A stretch of DNA of 35,101 nucleotides from Xenococcaceae cyanobacterium MO_167.B27 (GTDB lineage Bacteria > Cyanobacteriota > Cyanobacteriia > Cyanobacteriales > Xenococcaceae): positions 1 to 35,101 of the forward strand of contig JASJCP010000091.1 in NCBI GenBank assembly GCA_030065935.1. Reading direction: 5' to 3'. Of the stretch, positions 1 through 7,127 are shown piece by piece. The stretch's first letter is position 1. Each line of letters starts with the position of its first letter. A program made the translations under genes and the position numbers. The notes below the pieces were generated by a model. The model was not told where the DNA came from. It searched no databases and saw only the letters and a program-made list of their open reading frames with translations.

Positions 1-173
1 CATCTTCTACATTGAAAAAAACTTTAGAAATTGCTGGTTGGTTAAACGGTCATAGGGGAGGTTTTCTCAATAATCGCGGTGGAGGAGGTTTTCTCAATAA
101 TCGCGGTGGAGGAGGTTTTCTCAACAGGAGATGGCCTAATGGTGGTGGTTTTTTAAATCGTCGTTACTGGTGA
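1..173 (+). CDS. grrA: GrrA/OscA-type glycine-rich RiPP precursor peptide, 3' part only
   Basis: The reading frame runs from the window edge to TGA at 171-173 and gives 56 residues; the leader is cut off. The visible part begins SSTLKKTLEIAGWLN and continues as Gly/Arg-rich repeats containing WLN, FLN, FLN, FLN, WPN and FLN, ending RRYW. An aromatic residue, any residue, then Asn is the three-residue type of motif that cyclophane-forming radical SAM maturases crosslink (triceptides). The gene lies 42 bp upstream of a radical SAM/SPASM gene on the same strand, which is the known grrA-grrM arrangement of cyanobacteria. That the peptide is modified is inferred from family knowledge and context. 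Fate and activity of the product are unknown. Confidence 0.8.
   Translation, partial: SSTLKKTLEIAGWLNGHRGGFLNNRGGGGFLNNRGGGGFLNRRWPNGGGFLNRRYW
61..114 (+). repeat. Two perfect 27-bp tandem repeats inside the RiPP core
   Basis: Units 61-87 and 88-114 are identical at every base. A third unit starting at 115 matches for its first ten bases and then diverges. Because 27 is a multiple of three, each copy adds one FLNNRGGGG block without a frameshift. Confidence 0.9.
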
Positions 174-215
174 GCGATTTCTAGTTATTGAATATGACAC
201 TTTTAGTAAAAAAAA

Positions 216-1415
216 ATGACACTCTCTCAAGCTCAAATTTCAGCAAAGACACCTGAACTCAAGCAATTTGGACCTATTAATCTGGTAGTAATTCAACCAA
301 CTTCATTTTGTAATCTCAATTGTGATTACTGTTATTTACCAGACCGACATCTACGCAATTTATTATCTCTTGATTTAATCGAACCAATATTTGAAAAAAT
401 CTTTACCAGTAGCTTTTTTCGGGGTGATTTTAACATTTGCTGGCATGCTGGAGAACCACTAACCGTACCTATTTCCTTTTACGAGTCTGCTTTTGCTAAA
501 ATTCAGGAAATCAACGATAAATATAATACCCAAAAGTTCTTTGTCGATCATTCTTTCCAAACTAACGCCACCTTAATTACTCAAGCTTGGTGTGATTTTT
601 TTAAAAAACATCCCGTTCATGTTGGTGTCAGTTTAGATGGCCCAGCTTTTCTTCATAATGCTCATCGCCGTAATCGCAAGGAAGGCGGTTCTTATGAACT
701 GACGATGAGGGGTTTGCGCTATCTGCAACAAAATGAAATACCTTACAGTATTATCTGCGTAATTACTAAAGATTCTCTCAACTATGCTGACGAAATATTT
801 GACTTTTTCATAGAAAACGGAATTACAGATGTCGGCTTCAATATCGAAGAAACTGAAGGGGTCAACCAGTCTTCTTCCTTAGAAGGTCAAGAAGTTGAAG
901 CAGCTTATCGTCGCTTTATTAAAAGGTTTTGGGAATTAACGACCCAAAGTCAGGGTGAGTTTCAACTGAGAGAATTTGAAACTTTGGGTAGTTTGATTTA
1001 TAGCGAAGAGCGTTTAAAAAATACAGATATGAATCACCCCTTCGCCATTGTTAATGTTGATTACCAAGGAAATTTCTCAACTTTCGATCCTGAATTATTA
1101 TCAGTTAAGACTCAGCAGTATGGAGACTTTATTTTCGGAAATTTATTGCATGATAGTCTAGAGTCTGTTTGTTCCAGTGATAAGTTTCAGCAAATTTATC
1201 AAGATTTAAATGCTGGAGTTGAGTTGTGTCGCAATACTTGTGCCTATTTTGGCATTTGTGGTGGTGGTGCAGGCAGTAATAAATATTGGGAAAATGGTAC
1301 ATTTAACTCGGCACAAACTAACATGTGTCGCTATCGCATTCAGATTTTAACTGATATAGTTGTAGAATCCTTGGAAAATTCTTTAGGTTTAAAAACTAGT
1401 CCTGTCAAAGAGTAA
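216..1415 (+). CDS. grrM: Radical SAM/SPASM cyclophane-forming peptide maturase (GrrM/OscB type)
   Basis: A protein of 399 residues. The N-terminal radical SAM domain has the 4Fe-4S motif CNLNCDYC (Cys32, Cys36, Cys39), which binds the cluster that cleaves S-adenosylmethionine. The C-terminal SPASM region, roughly residues 330-385, holds a Cys-rich stretch (ELCRNTCAYFGICGGG, then TNMC) expected to bind auxiliary Fe-S clusters. By family, such enzymes join an aromatic side chain to a nearby residue in a Gly-rich precursor. The substrate is probably the peptide encoded just upstream. ATG at 216 follows an A-rich run without a clear Shine-Dalgarno sequence. No transporter or peptidase gene follows; downstream DNA is decayed. 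The class is confident; the exact crosslink is inferred. Confidence 0.87.
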   Translation: MTLSQAQISAKTPELKQFGPINLVVIQPTSFCNLNCDYCYLPDRHLRNLLSLDLIEPIFEKIFTSSFFRGDFNICWHAGEPLTVPISFYESAFAKIQEINDKYNTQKFFVDHSFQTNATLITQAWCDFFKKHPVHVGVSLDGPAFLHNAHRRNRKEGGSYELTMRGLRYLQQNEIPYSIICVITKDSLNYADEIFDFFIENGITDVGFNIEETEGVNQSSSLEGQEVEAAYRRFIKRFWELTTQSQGEFQLREFETLGSLIYSEERLKNTDMNHPFAIVNVDYQGNFSTFDPELLSVKTQQYGDFIFGNLLHDSLESVCSSDKFQQIYQDLNAGVELCRNTCAYFGICGGGAGSNKYWENGTFNSAQTNMCRYRIQILTDIVVESLENSLGLKTSPVKE

Positions 1416-1601
1416 TGAAGAATTTGTTTGGCAAAAAATATTACAGTTAGTATTTTCCAAACCTCGATTTATGGGAAAATCGGTATCACGATTGGTCCTG
1501 TTAGCTTTATGGCAACGGAAGCGTAAATTATTCATATTATTGCCCCGTTCGCACTAGGATTTCCACACCTAATAATCTCTCACCACATATTATTAGATAA
1601 A
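1416..1601. other. Gene-poor stretch downstream of the maturase
   Basis: No convincing gene. One frame stays open to TAG at 1555-1557 and ends in a basic, leucine-rich tail (ATG at 1471 would give 28 residues), but there is no ribosome binding site and I do not recognise it. Confidence 0.4.
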
Positions 1602-1715
1602 TTAATTTCTATTGTGTATAGTATCATCTATTGTATTACGAGCAATTAAACAAAGTCGCGAATCAGCGAATAGATACCAAATGATAGTATGTGTATCAGC
1701 GACAGCTTGAATCAT
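1602..1715 (-). pseudogene. Truncated PIN-domain (VapC-like) toxin
   Basis: Reading left from ATG at 1715, the frame gives AVADTHTIIWYLFADSRL and then stops at 37 residues. Asp-Thr-His followed by a hydrophobic tryptophan-containing helix is the usual start of a cyanobacterial VapC PIN-domain RNase, with the Asp as first metal ligand. The remaining roughly 90 residues, including the other acidic active-site residues, are missing. The ATG directly abuts the stop codon of the antitoxin remnant, as in an intact vapBC operon. The product cannot be functional. Confidence 0.7.
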
Positions 1716-1796
1716 TTAGATATCCTCTTGTGGAAAATTATTCCATTCTTCCCTGTGAGCTAGATCGATTTCTTCGTGGCTAGATGCTTTATTTGC
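1716..1796 (-). pseudogene. Antitoxin remnant upstream of the VapC fragment
   Basis: The frame encodes 26 residues ending REEWNNFPQEDI before TAA at 1716-1718. An in-frame TGA interrupts it immediately upstream, and no start codon remains. Position and acidic composition fit the C-terminal tail of the VapB-type antitoxin that would pair with the toxin fragment; this pairing is inference. Confidence 0.5.
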
Positions 1797-1891
1797 TCAT
1801 TTGTTAATTTACTCAATTTTTGTCAAAAAATCAATAGCTAAACCTATTGAAGACATATTGATCAACCCCTCTGCGCCTTTGCGACTTTGCG

Positions 1892-1991
1892 TGAGATATT
1901 ACCAACAAAAAACCTACTCTCTCTTCTCTCCATTAAAACCCTAAAACACAGCAATAAACCCCTCCGCGCCTCTGCGCCTCTGCGCGAGATA
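1892..1991. repeat. Duplicated spacer, left copy
   Basis: This stretch closely matches 3069-3160: both contain a GAGATATT-CCAACAAAAAACC block, a CTCTCTTCTCTCC block and an AATAAACCCCTCCGCGCC block. The 'CTCTGCGCC' motif is a dispersed cyanobacterial intergenic repeat. It is joined to a copy of the glycosidase 3' end, so the duplication spans gene end plus spacer. Confidence 0.8.
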
Positions 1992-2038
1992 TTACCAACC
2001 AAATAACACACCATAAATACCCAAAATAGCGATCGCTT
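1992..2038 (-). pseudogene. Leftmost copy of the GH116 gene 3' end
   Basis: Read on the minus strand it encodes AIAILGIYGVLFGW and a stop, matching the C-terminus AMAIWGIYGVLFDWE of the GH116 protein. It contains a HIP1 octamer and begins at the base next to the stop codon of the GNAT toxin gene. Confidence 0.75.
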
Positions 2039-2536
2039 TTAAAGAATTTGTCTGATTGTAGCTAGAGGTAAAAACATTTCTAACGGATTATCTCCTAAAC
2101 TGACAAAACCGTAACGAGTGTAATAGTTTTTTGCTTTTTCATCTTTAGCATCAACAAATAAACCAATAACTCCTGCATTATCAGCGATAATTACTGCCCT
2201 ATTCATTGCTTCTATGATTAAAATTTTACCAATTCCTTTGCCTTGCCAATTTTTATCTACAGCTAATCTGGCTAGCTTAACTCCTGGTACAGTTAAAGGA
2301 TATTTTTTAGCTAATGATGGAGGAAGTTTTTTACTGCGAACTTCACATAAAGACAAAGTGAAAAAGCCAATAATTATTTTTGGGTTGCTAGCAGTATCGG
2401 TTAAAGCAAAAGTGCGAGAAATTCCTTTTTGGTTGTGTTGTCGTGCTGTTTGTTGTAAATATCTATTTAGATACTCATTTCCACAATCAAAATCACTACG
2501 GTTATGAGTTTTATCTAGTAATTCAATTATTTTCAC
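2039..2536 (-). CDS. GNAT-family acetyltransferase toxin, TacT-like
   Basis: A protein of 165 residues with a GNAT fold. It shows an N-terminal FDCGNEYLNRYL segment typical of TacT/AtaT-like toxins and the acetyl-CoA-binding loop NWQGKGIG (motif A, Q/RxxGxG) near residue 97, followed by a C-terminal YYTRYGFVSL segment with the usual late tyrosine. Family members acetylate the amino acid on charged tRNA and so block translation. The gene overlaps the upstream DUF1778 antitoxin gene by 14 bp, the normal operon layout. It ends flush against a fragment of the glycosidase 3' end. The TA assignment is strong; the tRNA target cannot be predicted. Confidence 0.87.
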   Translation of the reverse strand: MKIIELLDKTHNRSDFDCGNEYLNRYLQQTARQHNQKGISRTFALTDTASNPKIIIGFFTLSLCEVRSKKLPPSLAKKYPLTVPGVKLARLAVDKNWQGKGIGKILIIEAMNRAVIIADNAGVIGLFVDAKDEKAKNYYTRYGFVSLGDNPLEMFLPLATIRQIL

Positions 2537-2810
2537 TAAAAAATGCTTTATGCTGCTCTGCTGCTTGCTTTAAATTTTCATTTGGTGCTGGAGGATTTTC
2601 TAGGAGTGAAAAAACCGTCTCAGCGTCTTTTTCTGATAAATTAATGACTCTTTCTGTTTCTAGTATCTGTTGAGCTTCCTTTAATGCTGCTTGAATTATA
2701 AACTGATTTAAAGTTGCACCAGTAATACTAGCAGCTTGTTCTAAAGTAGTTTTGACATTTCGAGGTATTCTTGTGGTCACACGATCATCTTTTTTAGCAG
2801 TATTTGACAT
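2523..2810 (-). CDS. DUF1778 ribbon-helix-helix antitoxin, TacA-like
   Basis: A protein of 95 residues. Residues about 8-50 (DDRVTTRIPRNVKTTLEQAA, then the ITGATLNQFI helix) form a ribbon-helix-helix DNA-binding domain of the DUF1778 family. The C-terminal half, with LLENPPAPNENLKQAA, is the flexible part that wraps and inhibits the GNAT toxin in known TacA-TacT complexes. It is the first gene of the pair, so antitoxin is made before toxin. A near-palindrome at 2849-2865 upstream is a likely autoregulatory operator. Confidence 0.87.
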   Translation of the reverse strand: MSNTAKKDDRVTTRIPRNVKTTLEQAASITGATLNQFIIQAALKEAQQILETERVINLSEKDAETVFSLLENPPAPNENLKQAAEQHKAFFSENN

Positions 2811-2848
2811 AGGAAAATTTGAGATTCACACTTCTATACTATAGCAAT

Positions 2849-2865
2849 GGTGACAAAATGACACC
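2849..2865. promoter_or_regulatory. Candidate operator of the TacA/TacT-like operon
   Basis: GGTGACAAAATGACACC is an imperfect palindrome (GGTGnCA...TGnCACC) 39 bp upstream of the antitoxin ATG. RHH antitoxins usually repress their own operon at such sites. Binding is inferred. Confidence 0.4.
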
Positions 2866-2887
2866 ACAACTTAAAAGTTATGTTAAC

Positions 2888-2980
2888 TTATTTTTCCCAA
2901 CCCAATAACACACCATAAATACCCCAAATAGCCATTGCTCTTAAATAATGACTAGCGCGAAAATTACCTACTGCTGTAAT
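2888..2980 (-). pseudogene. Middle copy of the GH116 gene 3' end
   Basis: On the minus strand it encodes ITAVGN, then FRASHYLRAMAIWGIYGVL and LGWEK before TAA at 2888-2890. The real gene ends ITAVGT, then FRASHYLRAMAIWGIYGVL and FDWE. Homology stops abruptly at 2980, upstream of which the sequence is unrelated. It is a detached C-terminal fragment of 30 codons, not a gene. Confidence 0.85.
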
Positions 2981-3026
2981 TGTCGATCGCTTAACATAAA
3001 ATTGACTAATCAATCTCTTTGCGTCT

Positions 3027-3062
3027 ACCCCCCTTATTAAGGGGGGATCAAGGGGGGATTCG
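3027..3062. repeat. C/G-run palindromic intergenic repeat
   Basis: A run of Cs, TTATTAAGG, a run of Gs, ATCAAGG and a second G run form a palindromic cyanobacterial repeat. A related element lies inside the GH116 coding region near 5262-5299. Confidence 0.75.
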
Positions 3063-3068
3063 ACTTGG

Positions 3069-3160
3069 CGCGAGATATTCCCAACAAAAAACCTACTCTC
3101 TCTTCTCTCCATTAAAACTATAAAACACACCAATAAACCCCTCCGCGCCTCTGCGTGAGA
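3069..3160. repeat. Duplicated spacer, right copy
   Basis: Partner of 1892-1991, directly downstream of the intact GH116 gene. With the tail copies it shows that gene end plus spacer was duplicated before or together with arrival of the toxin-antitoxin pair. Confidence 0.8.
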
Positions 3161-5680
3161 TTACTCCCAATCAAATAACACACCATAAATACCCCAAATA
3201 GCCATCGCTCTCAAATAATGACTCGCTCTAAAAGTCCCAACAGCAGTAATAGCTTCAGGAGTGCGAAACTGTAAACCATTTTCATACACTTGTTTCACCA
3301 CCGTTTCTGTTAACTTAAACGCCTCTTCTGTCATTCCCATTTGCACCATAAAAGCAGCCAAACCGAAATTAATTCCTGTCCAAACTTCCAGAGGATGAGT
3401 ATCATCTGGATTTACAGCACTTCCATCAGGTAACACCCCATTTGCTGCGCCATATTTACCATCATGAAACTTCAGGAAACAAGCATCATATACTTTTCTT
3501 AAAGCGGATTCTGCATACTGATTTTCTACTACATCAGGTAAGCCTAATAACCGAGCGTAAAACTGTCCGCAGAGTTGATCCGCCATGACTACATCGGAAT
3601 TACTGTTACTATCAAGACGGTAATACTCACCATTCCACAGAGTATCATGATAAAGCGATCGCGCCTGTTGCAACCATCCTCTATAAGTATTAATAGTCTC
3701 TTCAATTCCTTGGGGAAAATCAGCAGGTTGTAGGTTAGGATTCATAGGAGGATTAGCGATGAGAGTCTCGCCTATTTTTACAGCAGCTTCTAACGCAGCT
3801 ATCCATAAACCAGCGCAATAAGCACTAATACCCTGTAATCGCCAGTCATCAAAAGTCTGGTCTGGTGCGCCAGAGTTTTCAGGGATACCATCATTATCTT
3901 GGTCGAATTCTTTTAAATATGCCAAGGTGCAAACAATACTATCCCAACATTCCCAGAGAAATTCGGTATTGTCTCCTTTAGTAAACAGGTAATCACGATA
4001 TACTTGCAATACAAAATCACAAGATAAATCTTTCCATTGGTTGCAATCTTGATAGGATGTGTAGTTTGTTGCTTCCCAAGGATGTTCATTTGGTGCGCCT
4101 AAGTCATGAGGTGTGGCATTTTTGGCTTTACGGATGGCTGTTGCACCGTTATAGCCGATGATTCTAGTTTTATCATCGCTTTTCGGTATGGCTCTAGCAA
4201 ATGCTTCTAATACTGCTTTATCCAGCTTCGACCATAACATCATTAAAGCAAACGAACCGTATAAGCGCACATCGAGACTTTCATACCAACGGTAATCCAT
4301 GCACTCTAAAACCCCAAACTGTCCTACAGGATCGTCTTCTGTAGCTGCACTCCAGAGAGTACCACCTTGTGTTAGTAAGTAAAGCTCATTAAACAGAGCC
4401 ATTTTAAACCAATCTGGTAAATCTTCCCTTTCTCGTATGGGATTTTGCCAAGCTTCTATTTGTTCGCGCCACCAATCACTATGTTTTAATGCTGTCCTAA
4501 CAATACTCCAAGCATTATTGCCTGTGCGTCCGAAAAAGTCAGTATAGCGACGATAATAGTTAATACCTTGGGCAAATTCTGTAACAGGGAAGTCCCAAGC
4601 CAGAATAAAAGGAATTTTCTTGGTTTTACCAGGTCTGATAGTTACTCTTACAGCGATCGCGCAAGCAATTTGTTCCCCAGGAGAAGCAGGGGTTTCATCT
4701 TCCTTATCTGGTAACGATCCATTAGCTGCGAAAGTATCCCATACCTCACTACCATCCCCTTGAGGATTCCAGCGACCGAGATAAAATACTTCTATAGCAG
4801 GATTATTGACAGTGGCGATTGCAATTTGTCCTTCTCCTTCCTGTATCTCATCATGGGGTTGTACCCGATTTAATAAGCAACCTACTCTATAGTTGTCCTG
4901 TATCCACTGGTTATAATTCCCTGTACTATCGCCCCATTTTGGTTGATACTCATATTCTGGGCTTCCATCATCCCTTACTTTCACTTCAGGAGACTTAATA
5001 GCATTGGTAAACCAACCCACTGTATTTTGCCATGTCAGCATAATACTAAGGGTAATTGCCTTATCTGTAGGGTTATGTACCGTCCAATCAAAAATAGCTA
5101 CGGGATAACTCGTTTCTTGATAATTTTCTTTCCATATTGGGGAAAACTGTTCACAAGTTAATTCGCTCTTCAACACCCCTTGATACTCATACCAACTACG
5201 GGGATATAAAGCAGAATAAACCCCTTTCTCCTTCGGATACCAATTCCATCGAGATAAACATGACCCCCCTCTATCCCCCCTATTAGGGGGGAGGTTTAAA
5301 GAATTTTCTTCTTTCTGTTTTACTCCCCTCTCCTCGTAGGAGAGGGGTTGGGGGAGAGGTTTTGGGGAAGAGGTTTCCTCACAACACATCGCATACGCCT
5401 TAGTTTCCCCACCTTCTACCGACTCAAACACACTAAACTGACAAGCAGGAATAGACTTAAATATATGTTCTCCACCGTCTAAATGCCAGAGGTTAAAATC
5501 TCCTTTTGGCGATCGCCCGATACAACCAGCACCAAAACCTCCCAATGGCGCACCATGCCACGCACCATCATCCAGATTGCTATCATAGCGTACAGTGTAG
5601 GGCTTTGACCATCCTTTACCAATGGGACGTTTCCAAGCACAATTAGGAATCTGGGGGCGAGGTATTTGATAGGCTGTCAT
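3161..5680 (-). CDS. GH116 family glycosidase (non-lysosomal glucosylceramidase/GBA2-like)
   Basis: A protein of 839 residues from ATG at 5680; the longer frame to 5701 would start with TTG and has no better ribosome site. An N-terminal beta-rich domain (GAPLGGFGAGCIGR, DFNLWHLDGGEH) is followed by an (alpha/alpha)6 catalytic domain. By comparison with GH116 structures, Glu467 in YESLDVRLYGSF is the likely nucleophile and Asp607 in GAPDQTFDDW the likely acid/base. Family members cleave beta-glucosides or beta-xylosides; a cytoplasmic role is likely because no signal peptide is seen. Residues about 106-140 are low-complexity sequence derived from two palindromic repeats. Fragments of its 3' end occur at 2888-2980 and 1992-2038. 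The natural substrate is unknown. Confidence 0.88.
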   Translation of the reverse strand: MTAYQIPRPQIPNCAWKRPIGKGWSKPYTVRYDSNLDDGAWHGAPLGGFGAGCIGRSPKGDFNLWHLDGGEHIFKSIPACQFSVFESVEGGETKAYAMCCEETSSPKPLPQPLSYEERGVKQKEENSLNLPPNRGDRGGSCLSRWNWYPKEKGVYSALYPRSWYEYQGVLKSELTCEQFSPIWKENYQETSYPVAIFDWTVHNPTDKAITLSIMLTWQNTVGWFTNAIKSPEVKVRDDGSPEYEYQPKWGDSTGNYNQWIQDNYRVGCLLNRVQPHDEIQEGEGQIAIATVNNPAIEVFYLGRWNPQGDGSEVWDTFAANGSLPDKEDETPASPGEQIACAIAVRVTIRPGKTKKIPFILAWDFPVTEFAQGINYYRRYTDFFGRTGNNAWSIVRTALKHSDWWREQIEAWQNPIREREDLPDWFKMALFNELYLLTQGGTLWSAATEDDPVGQFGVLECMDYRWYESLDVRLYGSFALMMLWSKLDKAVLEAFARAIPKSDDKTRIIGYNGATAIRKAKNATPHDLGAPNEHPWEATNYTSYQDCNQWKDLSCDFVLQVYRDYLFTKGDNTEFLWECWDSIVCTLAYLKEFDQDNDGIPENSGAPDQTFDDWRLQGISAYCAGLWIAALEAAVKIGETLIANPPMNPNLQPADFPQGIEETINTYRGWLQQARSLYHDTLWNGEYYRLDSNSNSDVVMADQLCGQFYARLLGLPDVVENQYAESALRKVYDACFLKFHDGKYGAANGVLPDGSAVNPDDTHPLEVWTGINFGLAAFMVQMGMTEEAFKLTETVVKQVYENGLQFRTPEAITAVGTFRASHYLRAMAIWGIYGVLFDWE
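5261..5365. repeat. Two palindromic intergenic-type repeats inside the GH116 coding region
   Basis: One element has a C6-TATTA-G6 palindrome near 5275-5291. The other has a perfect 10-bp stem, CCCCTCTCCT at 5325-5334 and AGGAGAGGGG at 5338-5347, followed by a G-rich tail. Both are types normally found between cyanobacterial genes. Here they are translated in frame as SPKPLPQPLSYEERGVKQ and SLNLPPNRGDRGG. Confidence 0.8.
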
Positions 5681-5760
5681 ATAATTAAAATTAACGATCA
5701 AGCAAGATTAGGATAGCAATAAAATCTGTAATTAACCAGAATCTTTCCGAGAGATTTAAC

Positions 5761-6162
5761 ATGAGTGCCATTACCTTAAATCTTCCCCCAACTATGGAAT
5801 TAACTTATGAAGAATTTGCTTTAATTTGCAGTACCAATCCCGATTTAAAATTAGAACGTACTGCTTGGATCAAAAAGAAAAGATGGGAAAGTTTAACAAA
5901 AGAACAGCAACAACAGTTTATTCCTTTATGTCCTGATTTTGTTATCCAACTTCCCTCTAATTCTGACAGTTTATCAGAGTTACAGAAAAAAATGCAGGAA
6001 TATTTAGCTAATGGTTTATTGTTAGGTTGGTTAATCGACCCACAAAATAAACAAGTAGAAGTTTATCAGCAAAATTGCCCTGTATAAGTTATACATAACC
6101 CTGTAAGTTTATCTGGTGACAATGTCTTATTAAGTTTTACTTTAAATTTAAAATATATTTAA
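5761..6162 (+). pseudogene. Broken Uma2/DUF820 family gene
   Basis: The frame starts MSAITLNLPPTMELTYEEFA and follows the Uma2 (PD-(D/E)XK-like, formerly DUF820) pattern up to NPDLKLERT. It then jumps straight to WIKKKRWESLTKEQQQQF, skipping the roughly 50 residues between these blocks in the family, including the first catalytic region. After LLGWLIDPQNKQVEVYQQNC-PV comes TAA at 6085-6087. The same frame continues past it as VIHNPVSLSGDNVLLSF, which is the normal family C-terminus. The stop therefore probably replaced the Glu codon of a PVEV-like motif by one base change. A shortened 108-residue product is possible but unlikely to be active. Confidence 0.8.
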
Positions 6163-6211
6163 AATTAGTATGCTATATAAATAATAAAAAATAATTTTAT
6201 AACTGTAAATA

Positions 6212-6433
6212 ATGAAAAATAAAAATTCTGATAATAACTTTAACGTCTGGAATTATAAACCTTGGTGGTGTCAACCCTGGTCAATTATTCTTACAGGAAT
6301 TACTATCATCGGAGGTAGTTGGTTACTGTTCCATATCCTATGGTTAAGCATTATTGTAGCTCTGCCGATTACTCTTTGGTGGGTATATTTCTTACTACTT
6401 TATCCCCGAATGGCTCAGGAAATGTATAAGTAA
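6212..6433 (+). CDS. DUF6737-like small membrane protein
   Basis: A protein of 73 residues. After a polar N-terminus comes a tryptophan-rich segment, WNYKPWWCQPWSIILTG, then two hydrophobic stretches (about 26-45 and 46-65) that would form one or two membrane helices, and a short cytoplasmic tail. The 'YKPWWCQPWSI' block is characteristic of a small cyanobacterial family of unknown function, which I match to DUF6737 from memory. It stands alone between a broken and an intact Uma2 gene. A long AT-rich leader precedes the ATG. No function is assigned. Confidence 0.7.
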   Translation: MKNKNSDNNFNVWNYKPWWCQPWSIILTGITIIGGSWLLFHILWLSIIVALPITLWWVYFLLLYPRMAQEMYK

Positions 6434-6451
6434 AATTCTTTACAGAATAAT

Positions 6452-7051
6452 CTATAAAGTTTTCAAAAAATCCTTTTTAATTAATGAAGGACTATCTGTC
6501 AAACCCCGATTAACAAAATTAATAAAAGACTTGGCTGATATCTTATCAAAAAGCTTACTAGATTCAATTTCAACATAATTACTTCTATCTAGCCAATAAA
6601 AAGTTATTTGATTATTTTGCCAAATCCACAATTCACTAATACCAATGCTTTGATAACTCGCTTTAAGATTATCAATATTGCCACTACTAAAAATAACTTC
6701 TACTACTAGATCGGGTAAATCTTTGTCAGTATTAAAAGCATAAGCTAAATCAGGTTCTTTTCCAGCTTGTTTATTAGCTTCAAGTCTAGTTTGTCTCAAA
6801 AGAAAATCTAAAATATCAAATTTTTCACAGTAAGCGATAATCAATCTATTAATTAGTTCTGCAATTCTTTCATGGTTTCTTCCTGGTGAGATGATAGTGA
6901 TTTCTCCATTCCAATAACTAACTAGATAACCTGGATATTCTTCTGAATCAAAATCTTGATAATCTTGCCAATTTGCTCCAGTAATAGTTAATATCTGATC
7001 TTGTTGAGCAAATTTCTTAGTATTGATAGGTAGTGTTTTAGTGATTAACAT
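6452..7051 (-). CDS. Uma2 family protein (DUF820, PD-(D/E)XK nuclease fold)
   Basis: A protein of 199 residues that looks complete. It has the family blocks ISPGRNHERI, a central KEPDLAYAF (the Pro-Asp pair supplies a metal ligand in PD-(D/E)XK folds), LPDLVVEVIFSS with the catalytic Glu, and the later ISELWIWQ / YVEI region. Uma2 proteins are highly multiplied in cyanobacteria. They are annotated as putative endonucleases, but the role is not established. It converges on the DUF6737-like gene, with 18 bp between the stop codons. It differs from the broken Uma2 at 5761, so it is not a recent duplicate. Confidence 0.83.
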   Translation of the reverse strand: MLITKTLPINTKKFAQQDQILTITGANWQDYQDFDSEEYPGYLVSYWNGEITIISPGRNHERIAELINRLIIAYCEKFDILDFLLRQTRLEANKQAGKEPDLAYAFNTDKDLPDLVVEVIFSSGNIDNLKASYQSIGISELWIWQNNQITFYWLDRSNYVEIESSKLFDKISAKSFINFVNRGLTDSPSLIKKDFLKTL

Positions 7052-7127
7052 TAAATTTATTTGTTTAGGTTTTTGGTTTTATTATCAATAATCTGAGTTG
7101 CCAAACATATAATTTACCATAAATGAT

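Noticed and set aside
61-125. Short direct repeats at the window start as a CRISPR array
   Set aside because: The repeats are contiguous with no spacers and are in frame with a Gly-rich peptide.
2214-2673. Plus-strand open frames opposite the toxin-antitoxin genes
   Set aside because: They are antisense shadows of the GNAT and DUF1778 genes, which have clear family motifs.
2888-3133. An 81-codon minus-strand frame as a gene
   Set aside because: It joins repeat-derived sequence to a copied C-terminal fragment of the GH116 protein; no independent start or domain.
5681-5701. TTG-extended start of the GH116 gene
   Set aside because: It adds seven residues without a ribosome site; ATG at 5680 fits homologues better.
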